The position numbers and the translations under genes were made by a program. From positions 1-8,242 of the forward strand of contig CAIYFE010000199.1 in assembly GCA_903925445.1 (NCBI GenBank): 8,242 nucleotides of DNA. Direction: 5' to 3'. This DNA comes from an uncultured Burkholderiales bacterium (GTDB lineage: Bacteria > Pseudomonadota > Gammaproteobacteria > Burkholderiales > Burkholderiaceae_C). The notes under the pieces are model-generated. The model saw only the letters and a list, made by a program, of their open reading frames with translations. It searched no databases and was not told the DNA's origin. Below, in pieces: positions 1-5,350 of this stretch. Each line of letters starts with the position of its first letter. The stretch's first letter is position 1.

Positions 1-37
1 CGATGGCATAAGGCAGGGCCGGGAGCGTGTGTTCCAT
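1..37 (-). CDS. sodB: Superoxide dismutase (Fe/Mn family), N-terminal 12 codons only
   Basis: The minus strand starts with ATG at 37 and reads MEHTLPALPYAI before the window edge. This is the characteristic N-terminus of bacterial Fe-superoxide dismutase, which converts superoxide to peroxide and oxygen in the cytoplasm. A ribosome binding site (AGAGGAT, about 41-47) stands about 5 nt upstream of the ATG. The gene lies 38 bp downstream of the xseA stop on the same strand, with no convincing terminator between, so read-through from xseA is possible. The metal-binding residues and the Fe/Mn distinction lie outside the window, so the metal assignment rests on the N-terminal signature alone. Confidence 0.85.
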   Translation of the reverse strand, partial: MEHTLPALPYAI

Positions 38-63
38 GAGATCCTCTTAGGTGAAAAAAACGA

Positions 64-69
64 ATTGTA
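64..69 (-). promoter_or_regulatory. Possible -10 element for sodB
   Basis: The minus strand carries TACAAT, one mismatch from TATAAT, 26 nt upstream of the sodB start and just past the xseA stop codon. No good -35 hexamer stands 16-18 nt upstream, so this is a weak call. If real, it would let sodB be transcribed independently of xseA. Confidence 0.25.
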
Positions 70-75
70 AAAAGA

Positions 76-1374
76 TTAATTGTCCATCTTAGATTGAACT
101 TGCAAATCAACCCTGCCGTCAGCAAGGGTTGCCTGAACGGGCTGTCCCACGTCGAGCTGCGTGACAGAGGCAATGGTTTGCCCTTGGGCATTGGTCAACC
201 AGGCAAACCCGCGCTGCAGCACCAGCCGGGGATCCAGCAACTCCAAGCGCAATTGCGCCCGCGCCAAGCGTTCCCGTGCGGTTTGCGGCATTTGCTGGGC
301 GTGTCGAGACAAGCTGGACTGCAAAACAGACAGCCGATGTTTGTCGCGCTGCACGCTTTGCTCCAGCAAGGTTTGCATGCGCTGGTGCTGTCGCATGAGT
401 TTGATTTTTTCGTTGGCAAGTCCTTGCGTGGGACGCCCCAAACGCGACTGCGCGCGATCAAGGCGTTGCCATTGGCGATCCACGAGGGTTCGCACAGCGT
501 CTTGCATGTTCTCGAGCAAGTCAACCAGCTGCCAAAGCAGCTGGGCTTGCGGGGTGGCACCAAGCTCGGCCGCTGCGGTGGGTGTTGGAGCCCGCAAATC
601 GGCACAAAAATCGGCAATGGTGAAGTCGGTTTCGTGCCCTACGCCGCAAATAATCGGTATCGGCGAAGCCACGATGGCGTGCGCCAGCTGCTCGTCGTTG
701 AAAGCCCACAAATCCTCCATGGCGCCCCCCCCTCTGACCAACAAAATCACGTCAATCTGCGGCTGTCGCGCCAACAGCTCTAAGGCTTGCACCAAGCTGG
801 CGGGGGCTTGCGCACCTTGGACGCTGGCAGGCGCAATCGTGACGGCAATGTGCGGCACCCGCCTTTGAAGCGCAGTTGCCACATCGTGCAAGGCGGCAGC
901 GCCCAAAGAAGTCACCACGCCAATGTGACGAGGACGCGTTGGAATGGCGCGCTTGCGCTCAGGTGCAAACAAGCCCTGGGCTTCCAACTTGGCTTTGATG
1001 CGCAAAAACTGCTCAAACAATGCGCCTTGCCCGGCGCGGCGCAGGCTCTCCACGATCAACTGGAGCTCGCCTCGGGGTTCGTAAACGCCCAAACGACCTT
1101 GCAGCGTGACTTGATCACCATCGCGGGGCTGAAAATCCAACATTTGAGCGGCGCGCTTGAACATGGCACAGCGCAACTGGCCTTGTTCGTCCTTGAGCGT
1201 GAAGTAACAATGTCCGCTTGACGCCCTTGTGAACCCAGAAATCTCACCCTGAACCGCAACAGGGTTGAAGCGCGCCTGCAAAGCATCTGCAACGGCGCGG
1301 CATAAAGCACCAACTTGCCAGATTCGCGGCGTCAATCCTGAATTTTCTAACGATTCCAACATGGATTCATCCAC
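76..1374 (-). CDS. xseA: Exodeoxyribonuclease VII large subunit
   Basis: XseA is the catalytic subunit of exonuclease VII, which degrades single-stranded DNA to oligonucleotides in the cytoplasm together with several copies of XseB; xseB is not in this window. The 432-residue product has an N-terminal OB-fold (about 17-115, with the VQGEISGF and GHCYFTLKD blocks). The nuclease core (about 135-275) contains VTSLGAAALHD, LLVRGGGAMEDLWAFND and GVGHETDFTIADFCADLRAPTP. D164, R214, H247 and D250 align with E. coli residues implicated in catalysis. A long helical, coiled-coil-like region follows (about 275-385), then a short beta-rich tail. Length is normal for Burkholderiales. The start is uncertain: the GTG at 1374 has no Shine-Dalgarno, and an in-frame ATG at 1362 (MLESLENS) with a weak GTGGAT upstream is a realistic alternative. 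An unbroken run of eight G encodes the RGGG motif. sodB follows on the same strand. Confidence 0.97.
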   Translation of the reverse strand: MDESMLESLENSGLTPRIWQVGALCRAVADALQARFNPVAVQGEISGFTRASSGHCYFTLKDEQGQLRCAMFKRAAQMLDFQPRDGDQVTLQGRLGVYEPRGELQLIVESLRRAGQGALFEQFLRIKAKLEAQGLFAPERKRAIPTRPRHIGVVTSLGAAALHDVATALQRRVPHIAVTIAPASVQGAQAPASLVQALELLARQPQIDVILLVRGGGAMEDLWAFNDEQLAHAIVASPIPIICGVGHETDFTIADFCADLRAPTPTAAAELGATPQAQLLWQLVDLLENMQDAVRTLVDRQWQRLDRAQSRLGRPTQGLANEKIKLMRQHQRMQTLLEQSVQRDKHRLSVLQSSLSRHAQQMPQTARERLARAQLRLELLDPRLVLQRGFAWLTNAQGQTIASVTQLDVGQPVQATLADGRVDLQVQSKMDN

Positions 1375-1382
1375 AAGGTGAA

Positions 1383-1409
1383 CAAACTACAAAAGTTTGC
1401 ACTCAAACT
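1383..1409 (-). repeat. Three alternating copies of a 6-mer: mutually exclusive hairpins in the xseA leader
   Basis: Read on the plus strand, CAAACT (1383-1388), AGTTTG (1394-1399) and CAAACT (1404-1409) alternate with 5- and 4-nt spacers. The middle copy can pair with either outer copy, so only one of two 6-bp hairpins can form at a time. In xseA mRNA this block ends 8 nt before the GTG start. The stems are AT-rich and weak. The repeats are directly visible; a regulatory role is inference. Confidence 0.5.
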
Positions 1410-1417
1410 GCTAAGAA

Positions 1418-1435
1418 TGCACGAGACTACGTGCA
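1418..1435. repeat. Perfect inverted repeat TGCACG-N6-CGTGCA
   Basis: The two 6-bp arms are perfect and separated by six bases, so the arm centres lie about one helical turn apart (12 bp), as in operators for dimeric regulators. It sits about 43 bp upstream of xseA within the divergent xseA/exbB region. A TTGCAC reading toward xseA overlaps one arm and could be a poor -35. No regulator can be named. Confidence 0.45.
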
Positions 1436-1449
1436 AGTTATTGATTTCA

Positions 1450-1489
1450 TTCAACTTTTTGACGCCCGTTTTTGCGTCATTGTGTTGAA
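1450..1489. repeat. 40-bp nested inverted repeat between xseA and exbB
   Basis: Two arm pairs share one centre: outer TTCAAC/GTTGAA and inner TGACGC/GCGTCA. They are separated by symmetric 4-nt mismatched segments, with an 8-nt loop at 1466-1473. Transcribed, it would form a stem-loop with an internal bulge; as DNA, it could be a bipartite operator. No downstream T-run makes it a standard terminator for either gene, and no gene points into it. Confidence 0.45.
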
Positions 1490-1529
1490 AAGCTGATTTG
1501 GCGCGGCTTGGTGACACATCGCAACCAAC

Positions 1530-1550
1530 TTACCCACAAAGTTATCCCCA
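1530..1550 (+). promoter_or_regulatory. Two DnaA-box-like 9-mers in tandem
   Basis: TTACCCACA (1530-1538) and TTATCCCCA (1542-1550) are each one mismatch from the DnaA box TTATCCACA. They have the same orientation and are 3 bp apart, just upstream of the exbB promoter. Single near-matches are expected by chance in a window this size; the tandem spacing is what makes the pair worth recording. DnaA binding is not shown. Confidence 0.3.
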
Positions 1551-1552
1551 GA

Positions 1553-1580
1553 TTGTGTGCATGAGCAGCTAAGGGATAAT
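1553..1580 (+). promoter_or_regulatory. Predicted sigma70-type promoter for the exbB-exbD-lpxK cluster
   Basis: TTGTGT (1553-1558), a 16-bp spacer and GATAAT (1575-1580) resemble TTGACA/TATAAT. The -10 has one mismatch, but the -35 matches only at TTG. Transcription would start near 1587, giving a short leader of about 14-20 nt that includes the exbB ribosome binding site. This is the only good candidate upstream of exbB. Confidence 0.5.
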
Positions 1581-1595
1581 GGTTTCACAATTTTT

Positions 1596-1599
1596 GGAG
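1596..1599 (+). promoter_or_regulatory. exbB ribosome binding site that decides the start
   Basis: GGAG ends at 1599. It leaves one base before the ATG at 1601, too close for normal initiation, and seven bases before the in-frame TTG at 1607, which is optimal. It therefore favours the TTG as the start of exbB. Confidence 0.6.
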
Positions 1600-1606
1600 A
1601 ATGAAG

Positions 1607-2233
1607 TTGCTGTCGATCATACAAGCGGCTGGTTGGCCGATTTGGCCTTTGTTGGCCTGTTCCGTGGTGGCCTTGGCCTTGATCATTGAGCGATTGCTCA
1701 GTTTGCGACCGCATTTGATTGTTCCAGCCGATTTGTTAGATCAAGTCTTGGCAGCATCACAAAACCAGCTTCCCTCCGCCGACACGGTGCAGCAGCTCCA
1801 AGCGCATTCGGTGCTGGGTCAACTCTTGGCCAGTGGCTTCAAAAGCCTGCAACACAACCCCTACATCAACGACGCGGATTTGCGTCAAAGCATCGAAACC
1901 GCGGGCCGACAGGCCGCGCATACCTTGGAAAAACGTCTCACCACGCTGGCAACGATTGCTTCTGCCGCACCTTTGCTGGGCTTGCTGGGCACGGTCATTG
2001 GCATGATTGACATCTTTGGCTCACAAAGCCCGGGCGCTGCCAATCCAGCGCAATTGGCGCAAGGCATTTCCATGGCGCTTTACAACACGGCGTTTGGTTT
2101 GATCGTGGCCATTCCAACCCTCATGTTTTGGCGATATTTCCGCGCACAAGTCGACGGATTTGTGATGGAGTTGGAAACGCAAGCCGAGCGTTTTGCCCGT
2201 CATTTGCAGCATTTGCGCACTCGCCTGCGCTGA
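1607..2233 (+). CDS. exbB: ExbB/TolQ/MotA-family proton channel protein
   Basis: ExbB forms an inner-membrane proton channel with ExbD and passes the proton motive force to a partner such as TonB. Numbered from the upstream ATG at 1601, the product has 210 residues: a first membrane helix at about 11-33 (GWPIWPLLACSVVALALIIER), a cytoplasmic loop, and two further helices at about 116-138 and 158-180. These carry the family motifs ASAAPLLGLLGTVIGMIDIF and GISMALYNTAFGLIVAIP. The length fits the family. I place the start at TTG 1607 (208 residues, beginning MLSIIQAAGW) because GGAG at 1596-1599 fits it and not the ATG at 1601. exbD begins 18 bp after the stop. TolQ is an alternative name, but no other tol genes are present; a tonB gene is also absent from the window. 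Confidence 0.93.
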   Translation: MLSIIQAAGWPIWPLLACSVVALALIIERLLSLRPHLIVPADLLDQVLAASQNQLPSADTVQQLQAHSVLGQLLASGFKSLQHNPYINDADLRQSIETAGRQAAHTLEKRLTTLATIASAAPLLGLLGTVIGMIDIFGSQSPGAANPAQLAQGISMALYNTAFGLIVAIPTLMFWRYFRAQVDGFVMELETQAERFARHLQHLRTRLR

Positions 2234-2251
2234 TGTCACCCAGGACTCGCC

Positions 2252-2674
2252 ATGCAATTTCGACGCAAATCCACTGCCGAACCCGAGATCAATCTGATTC
2301 CTTTCATTGACGTGCTGCTGGTTGTGCTGATTTTTTTGATGCTCTCCACCACCTACAGCAAGTTCACCGAGATGCAAATCAATTTGCCCACGGCCAACGC
2401 CGATGCGCAAAAAGATCGCCCCAGCGAAATCATCGTGTCCGTCAGCAGCGATGGGCGTTACAGCGTCAACCACAACCTGTTGGCCTCACGCGATGTGCAA
2501 GGGCTCAGCAGCGCGCTGATGGCTGCCACGCAAAACACCAACCAACCCATGATCGTCATCAGCGCCGATGCACAAGCCAGCCACCAATCGGTCATGTTGG
2601 TGCTCGAAGCGGCGCGGCGCTCTGGACTCAACCAGCTCACTTTTGCCGCGCAATCTTCTGGCGCTGCTGACTGA
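2252..2674 (+). CDS. exbD: ExbD/TolR-family biopolymer transport protein
   Basis: ExbD pairs with ExbB in the inner-membrane proton channel. The 140-residue product has the expected plan: a short cytoplasmic basic N-terminus (MQFRRK), the signature EINLIPFIDVLLVVLIFLML (residues 12-31) forming the single membrane helix, then a periplasmic domain. D20 in that helix corresponds to the essential proton-carrying aspartate of the family. The periplasmic domain ends in the conserved block around VISADAQASHQSVMLVLEAA. AGGA at 2242-2245 is the ribosome binding site, six bases from the ATG. The stop codon touches the lpxK start directly (TGAATG at 2672-2677), suggesting translational coupling. TolR cannot be excluded from sequence alone. 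Confidence 0.94.
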   Translation: MQFRRKSTAEPEINLIPFIDVLLVVLIFLMLSTTYSKFTEMQINLPTANADAQKDRPSEIIVSVSSDGRYSVNHNLLASRDVQGLSSALMAATQNTNQPMIVISADAQASHQSVMLVLEAARRSGLNQLTFAAQSSGAAD

Positions 2675-3676
2675 ATGGACTGGCGGCGCATCCTGACCCA
2701 AGCTTGGTTGACCCAGGGCGCAGTGGCACGGTGCTTGTGGCCGCTGGCGTGTTTGTTCGGCGTGTTGGTGCGTTTGCGGCAATGGCTTTATGCCATCGGT
2801 GGGTTCAGCACTCACCGCTTGAACGTTCCAGTGATCGTGGTGGGCAATGTGGTGACGGGCGGTGTGGGCAAAACGCCAGTGGTGATGGCTTTGGCCAAGT
2901 TTTTGAGCGCCAAAGGCTGGCGTGTTGGCGTGGTCTCTCGCGGTTATGGGAGGCGTCTTCGCTCGGTGAGCGAGGTCACCCCCACCAGCCTGGCCGATGA
3001 AGTCGGCGACGAACCCTTGCTGATCGCACAAAAATGCCGAATTCCCGTGTTTGTAGCACCCCAACGTGTGGCCGCAGCACGCGCTTTGCTGAACGCTTAC
3101 CCCGATGTGCAACTTGTGCTGTGCGACGACGGATTGCAACATCTGGCCTTGGCGCGCGACTTGGAGTTGTGTGTCTTCGATGAACGTGACATTGGCAACG
3201 GCTGGCTGTTGCCTGCTGGGCCTTTGCGCGAAAAGTGGCCACGCCAGCGCGACAGCGCCGTCCCCTGTTTTGAACTCAAAACATCGGGACCTGCCCTGCC
3301 CCATCAATTCAAAGTGAAACGCCGTTTGAGCCACCAAGCCCAACAAGCCGACGGCACACGTCGCGCACTGGCTGAGTTCTCTCAGCAAGCGGTGCAGGCA
3401 TTGGCAGGCATTGCCAAGCCGCAGGTTTTTTTTGACATGTTGCGCGAACAAGGCTTGACGCTGGCGCACACCTACGCGCTGGCAGATCACGCGCCCTTGC
3501 AATCGTTGCAGCTTGAAGATCCCAACCTGCCCCTGCTGTGCACCGAAAAAGACGCGGTGAAGTTGTGGCCGCATCTGCCCCAAGCATGGGCTGTCGCACT
3601 CGAATGCGAATTACCCAAAGACTTGTGCGATGCCATTGATAGCAGCTTGCAATCGATCACGGCAAGAAAGTTATGA
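2675..3676 (+). CDS. lpxK: Tetraacyldisaccharide 4'-kinase (lipid A biosynthesis)
   Basis: LpxK phosphorylates the 4' position of the tetraacyl-disaccharide-1-phosphate to give lipid IVA at the cytoplasmic face of the inner membrane, using ATP. The 333-residue product starts with a hydrophobic membrane-anchoring helix (about 14-36). The Walker A motif GNVVTGGVGKTP lies at 57-68, followed by VVSRGYGR (87-93 region), DEVGDEPLLIA (108-118), LCDDGLQHLAL (149-159), NGWLLPAGPLREKWPR (175-190) and TEKDAVK (290-296), all LpxK hallmarks. Length is normal. The ATG follows the exbD stop with no gap, and no Shine-Dalgarno is visible, so initiation probably depends on ribosomes finishing exbD. An eight-T run at 3426-3433 is intact in frame. 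The next gene begins 7 bp after the stop. Confidence 0.96.
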   Translation: MDWRRILTQAWLTQGAVARCLWPLACLFGVLVRLRQWLYAIGGFSTHRLNVPVIVVGNVVTGGVGKTPVVMALAKFLSAKGWRVGVVSRGYGRRLRSVSEVTPTSLADEVGDEPLLIAQKCRIPVFVAPQRVAAARALLNAYPDVQLVLCDDGLQHLALARDLELCVFDERDIGNGWLLPAGPLREKWPRQRDSAVPCFELKTSGPALPHQFKVKRRLSHQAQQADGTRRALAEFSQQAVQALAGIAKPQVFFDMLREQGLTLAHTYALADHAPLQSLQLEDPNLPLLCTEKDAVKLWPHLPQAWAVALECELPKDLCDAIDSSLQSITARKL

Positions 3677-3683
3677 TTCTGGG

Positions 3684-3866
3684 ATGGACACAAAACTACT
3701 TGAACTCTTGGTTTGCCCCGTCACCAAAGGCTCGTTGGAATACAACCGCGAACGCCAAGAGCTGATTTCTCGCAGCGCACGTTTGGCTTATCCCGTGCGA
3801 GAAGGCATCCCTGTTTTGCTCGAAAACGAAGCCCGCACGCTGAGTGACGCCGAACTTGAGGCTTGA
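3684..3866 (+). CDS. Trm112-family small protein (YcaR-like)
   Basis: The product is 60 residues, MDTKLLELLVCPVTKGSLEY onward, and matches the bacterial Trm112/YcaR family typically found between lpxK and kdsB. Eukaryotic Trm112 activates several methyltransferases; the bacterial role is poorly defined. Visible motifs are LVCPVTKG at 9-16 and the segment YPVREGIPVLLENEAR in the second half. E. coli YcaR has CPVCNG here; the second cysteine is threonine in this protein, which has only one cysteine in total, so a structural zinc is unlikely. The ATG at 3684 is chosen because the homologous N-terminus begins there; an in-frame ATG at 3630 lies inside lpxK and is unlikely. No strong ribosome binding site is visible, and only 7 bp separate it from the lpxK stop. 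Its TGA abuts the kdsB ATG. Confidence 0.9.
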   Translation: MDTKLLELLVCPVTKGSLEYNRERQELISRSARLAYPVREGIPVLLENEARTLSDAELEA

Positions 3867-4628
3867 ATGACTTTTACCGTGCTGATTCCAGCGCGCATGG
3901 CCTCCTCGCGCTTACCCAACAAACCGTTGGCCGACATCGCTGGCTTGCCAATGGTGGTGCGTGTGGCGCACCGTGCCCAAGCGTCCAAAGCGCAGCGCAT
4001 TGTGGTTGCCACCGACGACACCCGCATTGCACAAGCGTGCCAAGCCCACGACATCGAAGCGGTGATGACCCGCGCAGACCACCCCAGCGGCAGCGATCGA
4101 CTGGCCGAAGCCTGCACGCTGTTGGGCTTGCAAGCGCAAGACATCGTGGTCAACGTCCAAGGCGATGAACCCCTGATCGATCCGCACAGCATCAACGCCG
4201 TGGCTGATTTGCTGCAACAACGCCCAGACTGCGCGATGAGCACCTTGGCGCATGCCATCGATTCGCTCGAAGACTTTGCCAACCCCAACGTCGTGAAAGT
4301 GGTGTTGGACAAGCAACAAACCGCTCTGTATTTCAGCCGTGCGCCGATTGCGTGGTGGCGTGACGGTTTTGCCCAAGGCATGACCCAACTCAGCGACCCT
4401 GCTCCCTTGCGTCACGTGGGTTTGTACGCCTACCGCGTGGGCTTTTTGTTGGCCTTCCCAAACCTGAGCCAAGCGCCGCTGGAACAGCTCGAATCGCTCG
4501 AACAGCTGCGCGCCATGTGGCATGGACACCGCATTGCCGTCTACATCAGCGAACACGCGCCGGGTCCCGGCATTGACACACCGCAAGACCTGGAGCGCGT
4601 TCGCAGGGTTTTTACCCAAATCACGTAA
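3867..4628 (+). CDS. kdsB: 3-deoxy-manno-octulosonate cytidylyltransferase (CMP-Kdo synthetase)
   Basis: KdsB activates Kdo with CTP to form CMP-Kdo, the donor used to attach Kdo to lipid IVA, in the cytoplasm. The 253-residue product shows the family blocks in order: IPARMASSRLPNKPL (7-21), ATDDTRI (48-54), TRADHPSGSDRLAEA (68-82), VVNVQGDEPLIDP (94-106, with metal-binding D100), YFSRAPIAWWRD (155-166), HVGLYAYR (183-190), LEQLESLEQLR (205-215) and GPGIDTPQDLERV (233-245, with D237). Length is standard. The start follows the upstream stop with no gap (TGAATG at 3864-3869). A GAGG at 3858-3861, inside the Trm112 gene, is placed correctly as its ribosome binding site. It shares the LPS pathway with lpxK. 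Confidence 0.96.
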   Translation: MTFTVLIPARMASSRLPNKPLADIAGLPMVVRVAHRAQASKAQRIVVATDDTRIAQACQAHDIEAVMTRADHPSGSDRLAEACTLLGLQAQDIVVNVQGDEPLIDPHSINAVADLLQQRPDCAMSTLAHAIDSLEDFANPNVVKVVLDKQQTALYFSRAPIAWWRDGFAQGMTQLSDPAPLRHVGLYAYRVGFLLAFPNLSQAPLEQLESLEQLRAMWHGHRIAVYISEHAPGPGIDTPQDLERVRRVFTQIT

Positions 4629-4630
4629 GG

Positions 4631-4657
4631 CTGTGAAAGGGGATCGCATGCTATCCT
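4631..4657 (+). promoter_or_regulatory. Possible internal promoter for adk
   Basis: In the 65-bp gap after kdsB, CTGTGA (4631-4636) and TATCCT (4652-4657) are separated by 15 bp and could serve as -35 and -10, with a start near 4664. Both hexamers are mediocre and the spacer is short. The gap is by far the longest in the cluster, which makes separate adk transcription plausible. Confidence 0.3.
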
Positions 4658-4693
4658 CGAAAAAGTTTTGAAAATTACGTACAAGGACTACAC

Positions 4694-5350
4694 ATGAGAC
4701 TGATTTTGTTGGGTGCACCCGGTGCTGGTAAAGGCACTCAAGCCACCTTTATCTGCCAAAAGTACGGCATCCCACAAATCTCAACTGGCGACATGCTGCG
4801 CGCTGCCGTCAAAGCAGGCACCGCATTGGGCATCGAAGCCAAAAAAGTCATGGACGCAGGCGGCTTGGTCAGCGACGACTTGATCATCAACTTGGTCAAA
4901 GAACGCATTGCGCAAGCCGATTGCGCCCAAGGTTTTTTGTTCGACGGTTTTCCCCGCACCATCCCTCAAGCCGATGCCATGAAAGCCGCAGGCGTCAAAC
5001 TCGACTACGTACTTGAAATTGATGTGCCATTTGACGCCATCATCGAGCGCATGAGCGGCCGCCGTGCACACGTGGCCAGCGGACGCACTTACCATGTCAA
5101 GTTCAACCCGCCCAAAGTCGCGGGCGTGGACGATGTCACGGGTGAGCCGCTGATTCAACGCGACGACGACAAAGAAGAGACCGTCAAAAAACGCTTGGAC
5201 GTCTACAGCGCTCAAACCCGTCCCTTGGTCGATTACTACGCCAACTGGGCCAAAACGGGTGACGCTGCCGCCCCCAAATACCGCGCCATCAGCGGCATGG
5301 GTTCGGTCGAAGAAATCAAAGACCGCGCATTTCAAGCCTTGGCTTCTTGA
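4694..5350 (+). CDS. adk: Adenylate kinase
   Basis: Adk interconverts ATP + AMP and 2 ADP in the cytoplasm and is essential. The 218-residue product has the P-loop GAPGAGKGT (7-15), the AMP-binding region with STGDMLRAAVKAGT (30-43), the DGFPRT block (84-89) and a long LID domain (about 122-159, from GRRAHVASGRTYHVKFNPP to GEPLIQRDDD). The LID has no zinc-binding cysteines, as in E. coli. The arginines expected for phosphate contacts (R36, R88, R123, R156, R167) are all present. AAGGA at 4683-4687 is a good ribosome binding site, six bases before the ATG. It follows kdsB after 65 bp. The last 19 bp overlap the 3' end of the convergent asparaginase gene. Confidence 0.97.
   Translation: MRLILLGAPGAGKGTQATFICQKYGIPQISTGDMLRAAVKAGTALGIEAKKVMDAGGLVSDDLIINLVKERIAQADCAQGFLFDGFPRTIPQADAMKAAGVKLDYVLEIDVPFDAIIERMSGRRAHVASGRTYHVKFNPPKVAGVDDVTGEPLIQRDDDKEETVKKRLDVYSAQTRPLVDYYANWAKTGDAAAPKYRAISGMGSVEEIKDRAFQALAS

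Noticed and set aside
70..92. Terminator after xseA
   Set aside because: The minus strand has an AT-only 5-bp stem (AAGAT/ATCTT) with a 9-nt loop before a short T-run; it is too weak and overlaps the xseA stop codon.
94..868. Two long plus-strand open frames opposite xseA
   Set aside because: XseA motifs are continuous on the other strand across this whole region; these are shadows.
1451..1714. 87-codon minus-strand frame across the xseA-exbB intergenic region
   Set aside because: It overlaps the start of exbB and its promoter and has no recognisable protein features.
3426..3433. Eight-T run in lpxK as a frameshift
   Set aside because: The reading frame continues intact into conserved LpxK sequence, including TEKDAVK, so there is no frameshift here.
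2486..3583. 365-codon open frame on the minus strand opposite exbD/lpxK
   Set aside because: It lies antisense to two confidently identified genes, has no recognisable family features, and is explained by the codon bias of the real genes.
3630..3683. Upstream ATG for the Trm112-family gene
   Set aside because: It would add 18 residues encoded inside lpxK with no family counterpart; homologues start at the MDxKLLE segment.
3912..4718. 268-codon open frame on the minus strand opposite kdsB
   Set aside because: It is fully antisense to kdsB and extends through the adk ribosome binding site; the protein has a low-complexity composition of the kind expected from a shadow frame.
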